This document shows, one piece after another, positions 9,333-21,255 of a stretch of 52,302 nt of DNA; the stretch's first letter is position 1, and every line of letters starts with the position of its first letter. The notes beneath the pieces were generated by a model. That model had not been told where the DNA came from and searched no databases. It saw only the letters and a list, made by a program, of their open reading frames with translations. The translations under genes were made by a program, and so were the position numbers. Source of the stretch: Neolentinus lepideus HHB14362 ss-1 (taxonomy: Eukaryota; Basidiomycota; Agaricomycetes; Gloeophyllales; Gloeophyllaceae); contig KV425646.1 of assembly GCA_001632425.1 (NCBI GenBank), positions 1 through 52,302 on the forward strand. Reading direction: 5' to 3'.

Positions 9333-11528
9333 ATGACTTCCAATACACTTGCCTCCTTTGTCATCGACAGAAATCACAGTACTATTGACCTGCTAGTCGC
9401 TGTCTCTGGTGTACTGCTGTACTTTGCACTGAAGCAGCTGACCACTCCTCATGCTGGACAAAGTCTCCCTCTACCACCAGGACCACCACTGAAGCCCTTC
9501 ATCGGCAATATTCTTTCAGTGCCGAGAGATGGCCAGTGGGAACTCTTTACTGAGTACAAGTGCCAATATGGTAGTTACTTTCATATGTTGTATTTAGATA
9601 CATGGTTCATAGTATCTATCTCATAGGCGAGCTCATCTATTTGCATGGCCTTGGAAACAAGATTCTCATATTGAACTCAATGGAAGCGGTCAATGATCTT
9701 CTGGACAAGAGGGGTCACATCTACTCCCATCTTCCTGTTTTCACCATGATCGGTGAGCTCATGGCCTTGGAACAGGTATGTTCAATGGAATCCACTCAAG
9801 TATTGCCACTTATACTATCCTCCTGCAGAGTATGCCTTTGCTTCCATATGGAAAAGAATGGTGTGACCATCGTAAACTCGTGCATGCAGCGTTGAGCCCC
9901 AGCGCCATTAAGTATCATCCCATCCAAGAAGAGCTTGCCGCCATGATGTGCAAAGACTTCTTGGACAATCCAGAAGATTTCTTCTCTCACGTCAGACTGT
10001 ATGTGGCAAAGACCTGCCTATCCTCATAGTCCTTACTCATAACTAAAATACCATAGTACTGCAGGACAGATTTTTCTGTCCGTCACTTACAGATTAACTG
10101 TGGGAACAGCTGATGATCAGGTTGGTACTTGCATCATTGTATTCACGCTAACTGATTGTTATCTCACAGTATATCACACATGCTGAAGATACAATGGCTG
10201 TTATCGGTGAAGCAACCGTCCCAGGCACCTTTCTATGTGATTTACTGCCAATCTGTAAGGCTTTACACAGTATTGTCAAGACATGATGATGACATCATGA
10301 CTTATGTAGTCAAGTATCTACCCTCCTGGGTGCCATTCCAACAAGAGGCCAAGAAGGGAAAGTATATGATAGATCATCTGGTGACAATGCCATTCAACCA
10401 AGTGAAGAGGGAAATGGTAAGCTGCTTTCACTGATATTGGCATCCCACCAATCTAAATCTGTAAAAGGCGAGTGGCACCGCCGGAGATTCTCTAACTCGT
10501 GATCTCCTCTCCGGCAGTCGGGAAAATGCCTTCGAGTTTGAGAACTGAGTCAAATGGACTACCGGTGCCATGTATGGAGGTGATGTGCTACTCTATCAGT
10601 AACTTTGATTAGCAACTCATCGACGGATCTACAGCTGGGGGAGAGACAGTTTGTGGTCTCTGATTATCAGTCTTTCCTTTACGTGACCAAACATCACCAG
10701 ACTTATGCTACAGTATTGATGTTCATGATGGCCATGGCATTACACCCAGATATACAGAAGCAAGCCCAAGCTGAAGTCGACTGTGTTGTAGGCTCGGAAT
10801 GCATGCCCCTGGTTACCAACATTGCAGATATGCCTTACACCAACGCAGTCATTAAAGAAGTAATGCGATGGCATCCCGTTCTCCCACTGAGTATGCGGTC
10901 TCCTTCATTTGGTGTCCCGCAGGACTAACCATGCGAGCCGGGCATAGCACACCAGACAGCTCAGAGTGACACCTATAAAGGATACTTCATACTCAAAGGC
11001 ACGGTTGTCATTCTGAACATTTGGTAAATACAGGATCCTTCATGGGCATAGCGGAGCAGTTAGCTGACCACAACCCACTCACAGGGCTATCATTCTGGAC
11101 AATGCTGTGAAGTACCCCGCGACTGAATTCAAACTGGAACGATTCTTGGATGAGCCACAGACCGTGCTCTACCCGTTGATGTGAGCTTTCGGCTTTGGAA
11201 GGAGGTATGTTGGATCCATCCATGATCAATCTGCACATCTTGTCTCATTTTTGAACAGACTTTGTCCAGGAAAGCACCTCGGTGAGAACTCAGTTAACGT
11301 ACTCATCACCAGCATCTTGCAATACTTCAACATACTGCCTCCTCTCAATGGAGAATTAGCCCCAGCATTCGGTTGGCACCTCCTCAGGTCAGTGTCCATG
11401 GGATGCAGTTCAGAGCACTGGCTAATTCTTGGTTTAGCTATCCTGAGAAGTTCAACTGTCATGTTTATCCCAGGTCAGAGGCCAAGGCAGAGCTTCTGTG
11501 GTGTACGGTGGTGGCATATGATACATGA
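9333..11528 (+). pseudogene. Cytochrome P450 monooxygenase, broken
   Basis: The order of P450 landmarks is complete: N-terminal membrane segment (about residues 18-35), proline hinge LPLPPGPP, C-helix region (YGKEWCDHRKLVH), an I-helix remnant (MYGG then GGET), K-helix EVMRWHP, and heme loop FGFGRR-LCPGKH with the ligand Cys. Plausible introns of 50-70 bp remain. However, the frame is broken: TGA at 10546-10548 before the I helix, a frameshift near 10921 after LPL, TGA at 11182-11184 directly before FGFG, and another shift before the final YPEKFNCHVYPRSEAKAEL block. The family is a fungal secondary or xenobiotic oxidase of the O-methylsterigmatocystin-oxidoreductase-like type. With several lesions it cannot give a normal enzyme. 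It lies among transposons. Confidence 0.85.
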
Positions 11529-11828
11529 CACAGTGTGGAACGATAACTGTCAACATAGAGAGCTAGAGTGATGAATGTATCAATGCACCAGGAGTGAGGT
11601 TGTGTATATCTACATGTTAGGCATATGAAAGAATGTACTTGGTGCTCTAAATGATCTGTTCAGAGCCTCAGGCTACCTCAGGACTATGGAAGTAATTAGG
11701 GTCTGATTTGGCCTTGATAGCATTGCTAAAGATGGCCTCATACCTTGTGCGTGTGGTGATAGTTGAAGAGCTGCATAGCAAGCTGCTGTAAATGCCCAGA
11801 ATGAGCCCATGGTACGAGAGTTTCATTA

Positions 11829-13041
11829 GGGTGATTCACGTTGAGGTTTTCAATGTACTTTCAACCTGATTTTGAGCGACTTTCACGCTTGCTTTTCGAC
11901 GCGCTTTTCCTCGAAATACACCCAAAAGCATGTTAAAAGTGTCCTCAATGTGAAACCCCCCGCTGGTTCACCAACCCATTGAGCAATTTTCGCATCATAT
12001 CTTCTTGTATTAGATAATCACATAAAACATATCGTGGCAGCAGCCCTTCCCGCCCCCGACATATGCCCGTCATTCCACTTCACACTCATCTGCTACCGGG
12101 AGCATTTAAATGTGTTGCACATCTATGAAGGGTGCTAGGACTGCTGCCACCTCTAGCAACAACAAGTGGGCAACTGTGGATCCACAGACTACAGTACAAT
12201 GATTTAATGGAGGACCAAGAAATTGTATTTGCTAATACCATGGGAGTCCACGATCCGGGACACCCTAGGAAGCGGGACACCTCTATATCTCGACAGCGAC
12301 TGCACTTTTCACCAAACCGCTTGCGCATACCTTGAGCACACCCCCATGGCATCTGACTGTCTGATTTTGAAGAGATTTGAGAGAGGAATGGAAGACTGAT
12401 GGGTTCAGCAAGTTGGGGCACTTTTGGCCTGTGTTGTGCATCTCGATTTGGTGAGACACCCAATATTGCCATTGCTGCTCTTCTCTCGTCTCACCCCTGC
12501 TCTTGGTGATACTATGCATACAAATACTTTCAATATCTACCTTTCCAATGATATAACTTTTGGAGAGCTAGAGCTAGGACCGGGAACACTGTAATGATGA
12601 TGAAAGTGGCCCAGTTCCTAGTCTCAGTGCATATTTGACCTGTCTTGAAACTTTGCGTGTAGTTCTACCAGTTTCCCATGAATTTCCTTGATTAGTGTAT
12701 CAAAATGTTTACAAGAAAGATCCCTATAAGACTGTATAGTTACTTCATAGAAATCTGCATGTCTGCGGGAGCTAGAGGAAATATACACTAGAGTGTCCCG
12801 GATCTAGACCCTAGACAGTATTTACTTAAACAAGTGGATGGACTTGATCACATCATCATGGCAACTGCCGATTTTCAGCTTAGAGCAAAAGCACGCCAAA
12901 AGCGTTGCAAAAGCAGGGTAGGGGCTGCTTTTGCATCTGCGAAAAGAGAGCCTCGCTTTTGGGATTTCGGCAACTGCCGAGACGAAAATCGGCTCGAAAG
13001 CGAGGTAAAAATCACGTCGAAAACCTCAACGTGAATCACCC
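11829..13041. mobile_element. TIR element with TA target duplication
   Basis: The first 23 bp, beginning GGGTGATTCACGTTGAGG, are repeated exactly inverted at 13019-13041, and TA flanks both ends (11827-11828 and 13042-13043). At 1213 bp without a transposase frame it is a non-autonomous DNA element. TA duplication is typical of Tc1/mariner-like movement, which is an inference here. Next to the TIRs both ends carry GC/AT-mixed runs rich in CGCTTTT and CGAAAA. The right end lies 215 bp before the MED19 start codon, so it forms part of that promoter region. Confidence 0.75.
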
Positions 13042-13256
13042 TATTATTGTCTTGTATTACAGGGCTCTTTCTGCGTAAACTTTCCATCCTGGGGTAGCAT
13101 ACGAGCGTGCGTGAAGGAGTAAATCCGGTTTGCATGTACATAGGGAGACGCGGCGGTCCGCTGCATTGTGGGAAGAGATTCCCACGGGTTGTCATCGCGG
13201 CGTAGAGGGAGAGTGGCGTTGTGCATTTGATCTCGTCTTACGCCGTCCTCATCGCC

Positions 13257-14621
13257 ATGGACGTCGACGAGCCTATGCCACACGCTGCTTCCTCCAACGC
13301 CGTTGCTGGCCCCTCGAACCTCAGTGACATGATTGCTCAGTACCTTCCGCCGCCAGGTATATTACACGCCGTCCTTGCATGCAGTTCACTGACTTGCCGT
13401 CCTCCGATCCATCAACAGGACCGTCCCGATCGATGCACCATTTTACTAGTACTCAAGACCTCCTCGTCCGCTTTCGACTACTGCCCGCGTACGACAAGTA
13501 TGTGCGCCCATTCAACACGACTCAGACGCCCGTGGCACCTGGGACGACGGCAGTGTCGGCTCCTACACCTATTGACAAGGGCAAAGGGAAGGAGAAGGAG
13601 GTCAATACACCTGCCGCCGCGTCCACGCCAGGAGGGCCTGCAGATGGAGAGGAAGAGGACGAGAAGAAGAAAAAGAAGAACTACAAGTATCTTATTCAAG
13701 GAATACCAGGTGCGTTCTTCGTCTGCTACAATCCGGCTTACCATCGACTGCCGTACCTGCTCAGGAAAACATTCGATGAAGAAGGATGATTATTTGACGA
13801 CAATGATGCAAATTCCGCCAAAGCAGCGGAACACTATGAAACCGTTCGATGGGCAGACGCGCGAAGCGTTTAGTATCACTCCTTCCGGATTACCAGGGGT
13901 ATGCCCATTCCGTGCCACTCTCGCTCCTCGGATAATGCTTATTGTTTGCTGCTCAGTGGAACATCAACAACCTAATAGAAGAGTCGCCGCAAGCGCGCGA
14001 AGATCGGAAGAAGCGGGTTCGTACCAATTCAAATGTTCTGCTACAGGTTTCACATCCCCTTTTTTTACAGAAAGAGCTCAAGAAACTCGCTAAAGCTCAA
14101 CAACTCAGCGTTGTTTCGGGCCAAGGCCAAACACCACTCCCGGCCCAATCACAACCCACTCCTCAGGCTGTCCCCATTTCTGCCACACAGTCACGCGGCA
14201 TCACGCCGAGACCAGGCGTATCCGCCGTACGGACTGCTACACCCGTCACGAATGGCACACCTCATTCTGCATCCATCGTTTCCTCTGCACCTCCTCGACC
14301 TGCCCCGACCCCGAAAGCTGCGGCCGCGCCCACGCCTGCACCAACGACGCCGGGCACCGATCCATTCCTGATCAAGCGGGGCAAGAAGCGGGATCGCGAC
14401 GATGGCGTTGTTGGGCCGGCCAACAGCCAGGGCCCGGGCAAGGGTAGCGGGAAGGCAGGCATGCCGGGTGCGAGGCCGAGGCCTATGAAGAAACAAAGAA
14501 CGGTGAGTGTCCGCTTCGTTTTTAATGTGGCGGGTTGGAGTTTATTGACGTGTAGTAGGACGGGCCAGGGCGGGCCAGAGAAATAATACCTGTCCAGCAG
14601 CCGACGCCGCAAGGCGTATAA
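13257..14621 (+). CDS. MED19: Mediator complex subunit 19 (Rox3/MED19)
   Basis: Six exons: 13257-13356, 13419-13709, 13765-13898, 13957-14016, 14071-14502 and 14559-14621; 359 residues. The MED19 core is the block STQDLLVRFRLLPAYDKYVRPF, then an acidic/lysine linker (EEEDEKKKKKNYKYLIQGIPG), then KHSMKKDDYLTTMMQIPPKQ and SGLPGWN. The C-terminal third is low-complexity Pro/Ala/Thr followed by a basic cluster (KRGKKRDRD, RPMKKQRT). MED19 belongs to the Mediator head and links activators to RNA polymerase II in the nucleus. Intron 4 (14017-14070) is 54 nt, a multiple of three, and has no stop, so retention would simply add 18 residues. The start was chosen as the first ATG in phase with exon 2. 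Confidence 0.88.
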
Positions 14622-15280
14622 TGCATAAAGAGATCCGTGGTACCCAAACGCCCGGTAGTCGCAATCGAGACCTTGGTCTGGATCGTCAGATGGCGATGTT
14701 GACCGGGGGCTCGTCTTGATCATTCTGAAAGCGTGACCTCACAACGACAGTCTACTCTCCTCAAAGTCCCAAAGCATCCTACGATCTAGCTTAGATTGGA
14801 GAAACTTTTCCTACTTGCTATCACTTTCCAGCATCTATCGCATATCATTCATCACCATCTCCCTCCTAGCAAGTTTACACACATAATCTTCTCTTGGGGT
14901 GGGGTTAATGGAAGGAGAACTTCTCGGCGTTTGTATCATCAATGGAGTCAGATAGTTGTTACACGGAAGGTCATAATTAGGTTCTCAGATGGACTGACCT
15001 GAGCGCCGGTCCAGGTGATTTCGATGTGATCGCTGTGTACTATCGAGGGCCTTCCGTAATATACTATGATACTTTACTTCGAACTTCATACCTGTGATTG
15101 ATTTCTTTTTACTCTGTTCTGCTCGGCGTACGCTGTCGTACAACGGTGACCTTGCTTGCTCCGGGCATAAGACTAGTTTCGCGTTTAAATCCGAGAATAG
15201 GCACGTGCGTGAGCGTCGGCACTTCCGAATCGCAGCTGCGCCCTCTGCTTCCCTGATCTACTTTGTGCTACCTATGGTTC
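14622..15280. other. Intergenic between MED19 and BAR-like gene
   Basis: 660 bp without a supported gene. It must contain the MED19 3' end and the promoter of the next gene. An AT-rich, CT-rich leader precedes the ATG at 15281. Confidence 0.4.
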
Positions 15281-18060
15281 ATGGCGAACAACACGCCCTC
15301 TGCCCCTGTCATTTCCGAACGTGCTGAGATACACAAGGGCTGCAAGTCCCTCGAGACTCTCGTCAATGTGCTCAACGACTACTGCGAAGCCGCAAGCGCG
15401 ATCGTCGCTCTCCAGAAGAAGCTGGCCAAGGCTCTGAGGGAGGTCGCCGGGCTCAAGTCTATAACGGAGGTTGCGGGTGAGATGAAAGTGTCTTGGGATC
15501 CATATTGTATGTGCTGACGTTACTGGCATCGCGCAGCGAATGCGTTAAGTTCGAGTGCGGCTATATTCGAGGCCCTTTCGGACGTCGATACCAAGTTCGC
15601 AAAGGTTGCGGACAAGGAATGTGATGGGCTAAGTAACGAGGTCAAGAAGTGGTTCAAGAAGCTGGCGGTGAGCTGCAGTGTTGATCGACTGTCTCGGACT
15701 CCTGAGTAGGCACGCAGAAAGAGGAGAAGGCGCACGATGAGAGGATCACTGGCGCCAATGCGCGCATCAAGCAAGCTAGTGTGTACCTATTCAAATCCCT
15801 CCACTCAAGCTCACAACAACTTCTTCGCAGGCCAGTCTTATGAGAAGAAAGTCAAGAAGAACGCGCGTGACGCCGCAGAAGAGCACGCCCGCTACATCAA
15901 TCTCATCTCTGTCCTTGGGCCTGAGATCTCTCAGGAGAAACAGTCAGTCCCATTCTTCTCATCCTCCCACGCAAACTCATATCCCAGTCTTTCCACTCAC
16001 CTTGCCGCCGCTGCTCCTTTAGCAATCACGCATTGTTCATCACCCAACGCTACACCTCGACAACGTATAGCGTTGCAGCGACCTTATCCCGAATTGCAGA
16101 TGCCGAGTGGCTGCGCTCGTGCGAGGGTGTCAGAAGGTTTGCACCAACGGTGGGACAGCTCGGCGAGTGGCGCGCGCTGTGTGAGGGTGGGTGGATGGGC
16201 GATGTTCCGAGGGACCTGGATGACCCCGACTGGATGGCACCTGTTTCATCGGAAGAATTATCAACGAGAGCGTACGAAGCACGAAGAGAGCTGGCGCCGG
16301 ATGACTTGGTGCGGGGTGTTGGTAATCTTGCGGAGCAAGGTTCACGAACGCCTCCGGGACGATACACCCCGCTCGAACAGCCTCCGCCGCAGTACAACCC
16401 GCCGAGTACTCCTACCCGCAGACAGCAGCCATCGCACTCCAGTACAGATGGGTCTGTATCCGTAGCAGAGCGGAATAATAAGAACGTGAACGCGACCCCA
16501 GACCGGGAAGAGGGACGCTCGAGCCCGCAACTAGCTTCACTCGAGTCATTCCCCAGCCCGCCAAAGCATTTCCCCCTTCCGCCTGTTGGGCCGGCATCAG
16601 TAGCAGTATCAGACGCGGCGCAGGATAATCAGCAGCAACAAAGAGTGGAGTCGCAATCGCAAGGCTCTTCATCGGTGTCTCACGCGATTACGACTTTACC
16701 TCGGCTGGCGGAGTCGCCGTTGGAGGAAACACACCTAGATATGCGTGAGGCAATCGAAGCCGAGCGGAACTCGAGTACAAGGCCCAGCGATACTCCGCCT
16801 ACAAAAGATGAAACTTCTACGAGAGCTGTGGACACGTCCTCGACAGCACCAGTACCTGACAACATCAACATAACTTCTCCTAAACGGCGCCCGCTCCCCA
16901 ATACATCATCATACCCGCAACAGCAGAGCCGGCGCGTCTCCGAAAGGGACGGGGATAGTTACCCGAAGGGAAATGTCTTGGATGACCGGGAGTTGGGCGT
17001 CCAGACTACTGAAACTGGAGAGGGTGCGAGTGCGAGCGCGAAGGGTCGTGATTTAGGCAGGAGGGATTCGGTGGGGAGCATTGTGGCGACAATGAGGAGT
17101 CGATATGATCGTAGTGTGAGTGTCTCCTTCTCCCCTTTGTTATCCTGAGCATCAAGTTGCTGATTGTTGTATTCTGCTGTGTAGACCGTACCTGCATCGC
17201 CACCACCAAGAGATGTACCACGCCTACCGCTGAGTGTGTCCGATCTGGCTAGCAAGTACCAGAGCCAAGGTGGGGAGCAGACACCCACATCTCCAAATCT
17301 CCAGCAGAGGCCGATGTCCCCGCCTGCAGAGCGCGCGATGTCATATGCGGGTGAGAGCGGGCGGTATCGCATGCCGGACCCGGGTACTCGAGAAAGGACC
17401 ATGACTATGATCGGCGAAGGAAGGTCCCCCGAGGTTGATGAGTTTGCGAGAAGGCGACAGCGCGTGGAGGAGCTGGAGCTGAGGGAGAAGGAATTGGTAC
17501 TGAGGGAGAGGGAGAGGGAGCTGGACGAGAGGGCGCTGGCGCTGGCCCTGGAGAGGGATCACGCCCGTGTGCTTGGGTCGAGGGGCGATTATTTTGAGGA
17601 ACGGTCACAGTACAGCGTTCCACGAACGACACTTCCACAACGGTATTCCTACAGCACGACACATCTGGTTGCCCCTGGTTCTCCTCAGCACCTCCAGCAG
17701 CAGCGGTCGACGTCGCACTCGCGACCGACGACTCCGACGGAGCACGCGCCGTTCTGCGGGTGTGACCGGTGCTCGGCGAGCAAATACAGGATGTCGGAGG
17801 TTGCACCGTCGCCGAGGGACCTGCGCCCGCCTGCGCAGCCGATTACGCTGAGGTCGGAGAAGCCGAAGGGGTGGATAAGGAGGCTGAGTATGCCGGTGGT
17901 GGTGGGGAAAGGGAATGGGTTTAGTTTGGATAGTAAGAAGAATGCGAGTAATGCGAGTTTGGCGAGCAGGAGGAGCGTTGGGATGCCGGATGAGAGTGGG
18001 CGATTGGATCATACTGGGGGTATCGGGAATAGAGCTGTGGCGAGCTCGGCGAGACGATGA
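15281..18060 (+). CDS. BAR/IMD-like domain scaffold protein
   Basis: Six exons: 15281-15476, 15537-15667, 15718-15778, 15831-15942, 16023-17115 and 17185-18060; 822 residues. Residues ~8-210 are a helical bundle (SERAEIHKGCKSLETLVNVL, ALREVAGLKSITEVA, KKWFKKLAKEEKAHDERI, SYEKKVKKNARDAAEEHARY) with the layout of a membrane-curving BAR, F-BAR or IMD domain. It ends in a block rich in Trp, Arg and Cys (DAEWLRSCEGVRRF). The middle is long, disordered and Ser/Pro/Gln-rich. A strongly charged coiled coil follows (about 460 onwards: RRRQRVEELELREKELV). Near the end a Cys cluster (FCGCDRCSASKYR) and a GWIRRLSMPV motif occur. A role in cortical actin or polarity is inferred from the domain only; exact subfamily not settled. 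Confidence 0.82.
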
Positions 18061-18496
18061 CGATGAGTGATTGAATTTCTTTACGACAGTGATGACTTAT
18101 ACCCTGCCTCTGTTTTACTGCTGCTGCTGTTGACGGACTTGATTCATGATGACTGTCTCATCTATGCGTTCCCGCTTTGAATTATTTCTCATTTATTTCC
18201 AGCCTAATTACTGTCGGTAATCTCTGTGATATTGTGGTATGTCAATCAATATGTTGTTCACTAGTTCAGCCCGGACAAGAGATGTGGCAAGTAAATGTAA
18301 GCGGAAGTTTGACGAGTATTTGATCCTCGACAGTTGAAGACGTGAGAGTACGAGCTGATCCCATTTGGAATATTGTACTGAGAAGCCGCCAAGAGACATC
18401 GAAATCGATGCGATCTGAGCGATCACAGTGGCTGTGCATGCCTGTGGCGGCAGTGTGGCACCGGGTTAACGTCTTGCCACACCTGCCACATCTGCC
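18061..18496. other. Intergenic between BAR-like and PITH genes
   Basis: Contains the 3' end of the upstream gene and the promoter of the PITH gene. Three (GCCACA/CTGCCA)-like steps directly precede the start (18474-18496). No other structure seen. Confidence 0.35.
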
Positions 18497-19509
18497 ATGT
18501 CGCATCACCACCACGACAACTGCGGCCATGAAGCCCACGACCACGACCACGACCACGGTCACGGCCACGACGAACCCGGCGGACCCAAGGACAACCTCTT
18601 CATCCGCATCGACCGGCCCAACGTCGTCGCCCTCAACGCCGACAAGGAGGGCCCCGAGGTGATCAAGCCATGGGATAAGAGGTTGGATGAGGAGGTGGTG
18701 AGCTGGTATTTTGCTGTATATGTGTGTTGATGTGTGGTTAATATTGAGTAGTTCGTTGAGTCGGATGCGGACGATCAGTTGTACGTTGTGTATCTCGGTC
18801 TTACGCGGCCCATTATTGGGCTGACCAGGACCACCCCATGCGTATACTATCGTGATGAATTCAACATGAAGGATCATTCGTGTTCCATTCACCGGCTCCG
18901 TCAAACTGCGCGCCGTTCTTCTCAAGACCGGGCCCGCTGACCAAACGCCAGCGAAAGTTCTCCTGGTGGGCTAGTCTTTTCCCCATATTCAGGACATTCG
19001 GGTAACATGTGGGGACGCTTATAGTACGCGAACGAGAACAACCTCGACTTCTCCGACGCTACCGACAAGAAGCCGACACAGGAGTTCGCAGTGGCACAGG
19101 GCAGGGAAGTCGGCGAGTATTCGGTCATGTGAGTCTGAGCCTTCTTGGGTACAGCGAATTGTGAGGATGATTGCCTTTATCTAGGCCGGCAAAGTTTTCG
19201 AACATCACCTCTATTACGCTCTTCTTCCCCGCTTCGCAAGGTGCTGACACGACGCGGATATACTATGTCGGCTTTCTCGGGTCGTGGTCTGAGGTGCGTC
19301 CCCATGTTATTGCGTCTCTTCGACTGCACTGCCGTCGCTATATCGTCCTTTCCGCTCTTCCTTGTGTTATGCTGTGTCGGTACCTTCACTCACGTCGTTA
19401 TTAGAGAAAGGAAAACCCGGTGATCACAGTCTACGAAGCTCATGCTAACCTCGCAGACCATGAGAAGATCCGCGGGACGGAGGGCAACTTTAGTGCGCCG
19501 CAGTCCTAG
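18497..19509 (+). CDS. PITH domain protein (PITHD1/TXNL1-C-like)
   Basis: Six exons: 18497-18697, 18752-18780, 18872-18965, 19025-19128, 19185-19293 and 19405-19509; 213 residues. Residues 1-25 form a His/Asp-rich leader (MSHHHHDNCGHEAHDHDHDH...), as in PITHD1 relatives. The PITH fold follows: NLFIRIDRPNVVALNAD, KPWDKRLDEEVFVESDADDQ, IPFTGSVKLRAV (here IRVPFTGSVKLRAV), SNITSITLFFPAS, TRIYYVGFLGSWSE, ending EGNFSAPQS. PITH is known as the proteasome-interacting C-terminal domain of thioredoxin-like protein 1; this protein has no thioredoxin domain. The His-rich head could bind metal, which is an inference. Exon 2 is only 29 bp. Confidence 0.92.
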
Positions 19510-20193
19510 GGACATGATAGGTGTACAAGGAAGGTAAAGAATATTTTGGAAGAAAATAGGGAGAAGGGAAAGAAGAGTAATACATATTTGGGAGTGTACG
19601 ATAATTATCCAGACTGTATATCAAACTGGAACGAAGAGCGGTGCATCGATATTTTCTGCCTCGAGGTCATATATAAACATCAACATTAATGTATAGAATA
19701 TCTACAACAAATAGCACCACACAACGCGCCTCAAATTTCGTGAAATTCTTTTTGCTGAAGTTGTGCTTGCCCACTACCTTTGTCGGACATTCTACACAGG
19801 TCAGACATACAGGGTTGTGTTAGAGGCATCTGGTGAGCCCTTCCGTCTATTTCCTTCTTATCTGATGCATACTTTGTAATTTGCGTTCGAGTATCGCCGG
19901 TCTCATACCAAAGGGGCCACTCGCCGGTGCGCCCTGGGGTCGGCGGTGTGAGACAACTATCTACATTCCTGATCTTCATCTCCCCCTGTCTATTCTGTCT
20001 TCGTCCAATGCTGACTGTGATCTCATAGATTCCACGACATTCTAGTCAGTTGCAAGGCTTTGCAGTCTTTCGGGTGTAGGCGCCCAAGTCTACTTGTTCG
20101 TTACATAAGCGTGTATAACGCCTCTGTTCTTAGCCACTTTGTTCCAATACACCTCTTCGCACCTTTCCACACCTATCTTTCCAACTGTCTGCT
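19510..20193. other. Intergenic between PITH and UBX genes
   Basis: No gene supported. A CT-rich stretch leads into the UBX start at 20194. No repeat matching other parts of the window was noticed. Confidence 0.35.
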
Positions 20194-21255
20194 ATGTCTT
20201 CTAGAGAGACGCCAGCGACCGGTGGTCTTGAAACAACCCGGCAAACGGAAGAGCAAGAGCAAGTATCGTACAAGGTCTTCAGACCACCGCAGTCAGGACC
20301 CGCGTCGCCCCGTGCGTCCGTCTCGTCCTAACGCTATGGCTTGTAGTTGATCACCGTCCTGATTGTGGTTGTCTCGCTTCACGCCATCGACAGCTGAGCT
20401 GCCAGAGTCGTACTTCACCCCTACCGCTGCGGACCTGCAGCTCGCGCAGGCGCAGCTCAGCGCACGCACGCACGCTCTGACGGATGCTCCGTTTAAGGGT
20501 CGGGCAGTTAGAGAGGCGGAGGACAAGGCAAAGCGGGAACGGTGGCCGACGGTGCGTACCATCGCTTCATCTTCATCTGGTCTTTGCACCTGACGTGTCT
20601 GTACAGACGACGATACGCGTCAAGTTTCCTGACCGTACGCAGCTCGAGAAGACGTTCCCTTCGACCGATCGCATCAAGTCGGTCTACGTGTTCGTCCGCT
20701 CGTGTCTAAGGGACGACGTCAAGCCGACCAAGTTTATCCTCTGTCAGTTCCATCATCATCCACTGTTCGCTCGCTTACGCCAATGCACCCGCAGACCAAT
20801 CACCTCCGAAACGCGACCTTCGGAACTCCGATCCCAAAGTGCGCGACCTCTCGCTTTCCGAGCTACAGTTGTCTCCCTCCTCCATCCTACTCTTCCGCTT
20901 CGAGGACCCCGAGCTCAACCGTACGTTTCTGCTCTTTCCACCCATTCTTAACCCTAACCCTTCGCCTCACCTCCCATTCACCACCTGATCCTCTCAAACA
21001 ATGCAGACTCATACCTCCCCGCCCCGCTCCTCCCAAGCGTCCTCGCGCACGCCCAAGACCTGCCGCCACCGCCAAACTTCGACTCTGAGCCGTCCTCGAG
21101 CACGTCGACGCCCGCACCAAAGTCGAGCGCGAGCTCGCTGATGCAGGGTGCGGAGAAGAAGGTGCCGAAGTGGTTCAAGATGGGGTCTAGTACGTGTCAT
21201 TTTACTTTGCAGTGGCATGGGAATAGATACTGATTGTGGCACGGCAGAGAAGTGA
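20194..21255 (+). CDS. UBX domain protein (ASPSCR1/TUG/Ubx4-like), short form
   Basis: Six exons: 20194-20311, 20394-20551, 20607-20742, 20795-20920, 21007-21189 and 21248-21255; 242 residues. An N-terminal segment (SYKVFRPPQSGPASP, ESYFTPTAADLQLAQAQL) resembles the linker before the UBX domain in TUG-type proteins. The UBX domain follows (about 90-190: TTIRVKFPDRTQLEKTFPST, VYVFVRSCL, LSPSSILLFRFEDPE). The tail KVPKWFKMGSKK is typical of the family. The usual N-terminal ubiquitin-like domain is absent from this model. UBX proteins act as adaptors of the Cdc48/p97 ATPase. The last coding exon is 8 bp (two and two-thirds codons). A more distant upstream exon cannot be excluded. Confidence 0.85.

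Noticed and set aside
12086..12472. 128-codon minus frame inside the TIR element as a transposase
   Set aside because: No catalytic DDE pattern or helix-turn-helix; Cys/Ser-rich composition without conserved spacing.
13478..13744. Leu/Val-rich minus frame opposite MED19 as a membrane protein
   Set aside because: It is the antisense shadow of the Glu/Lys linker of MED19.
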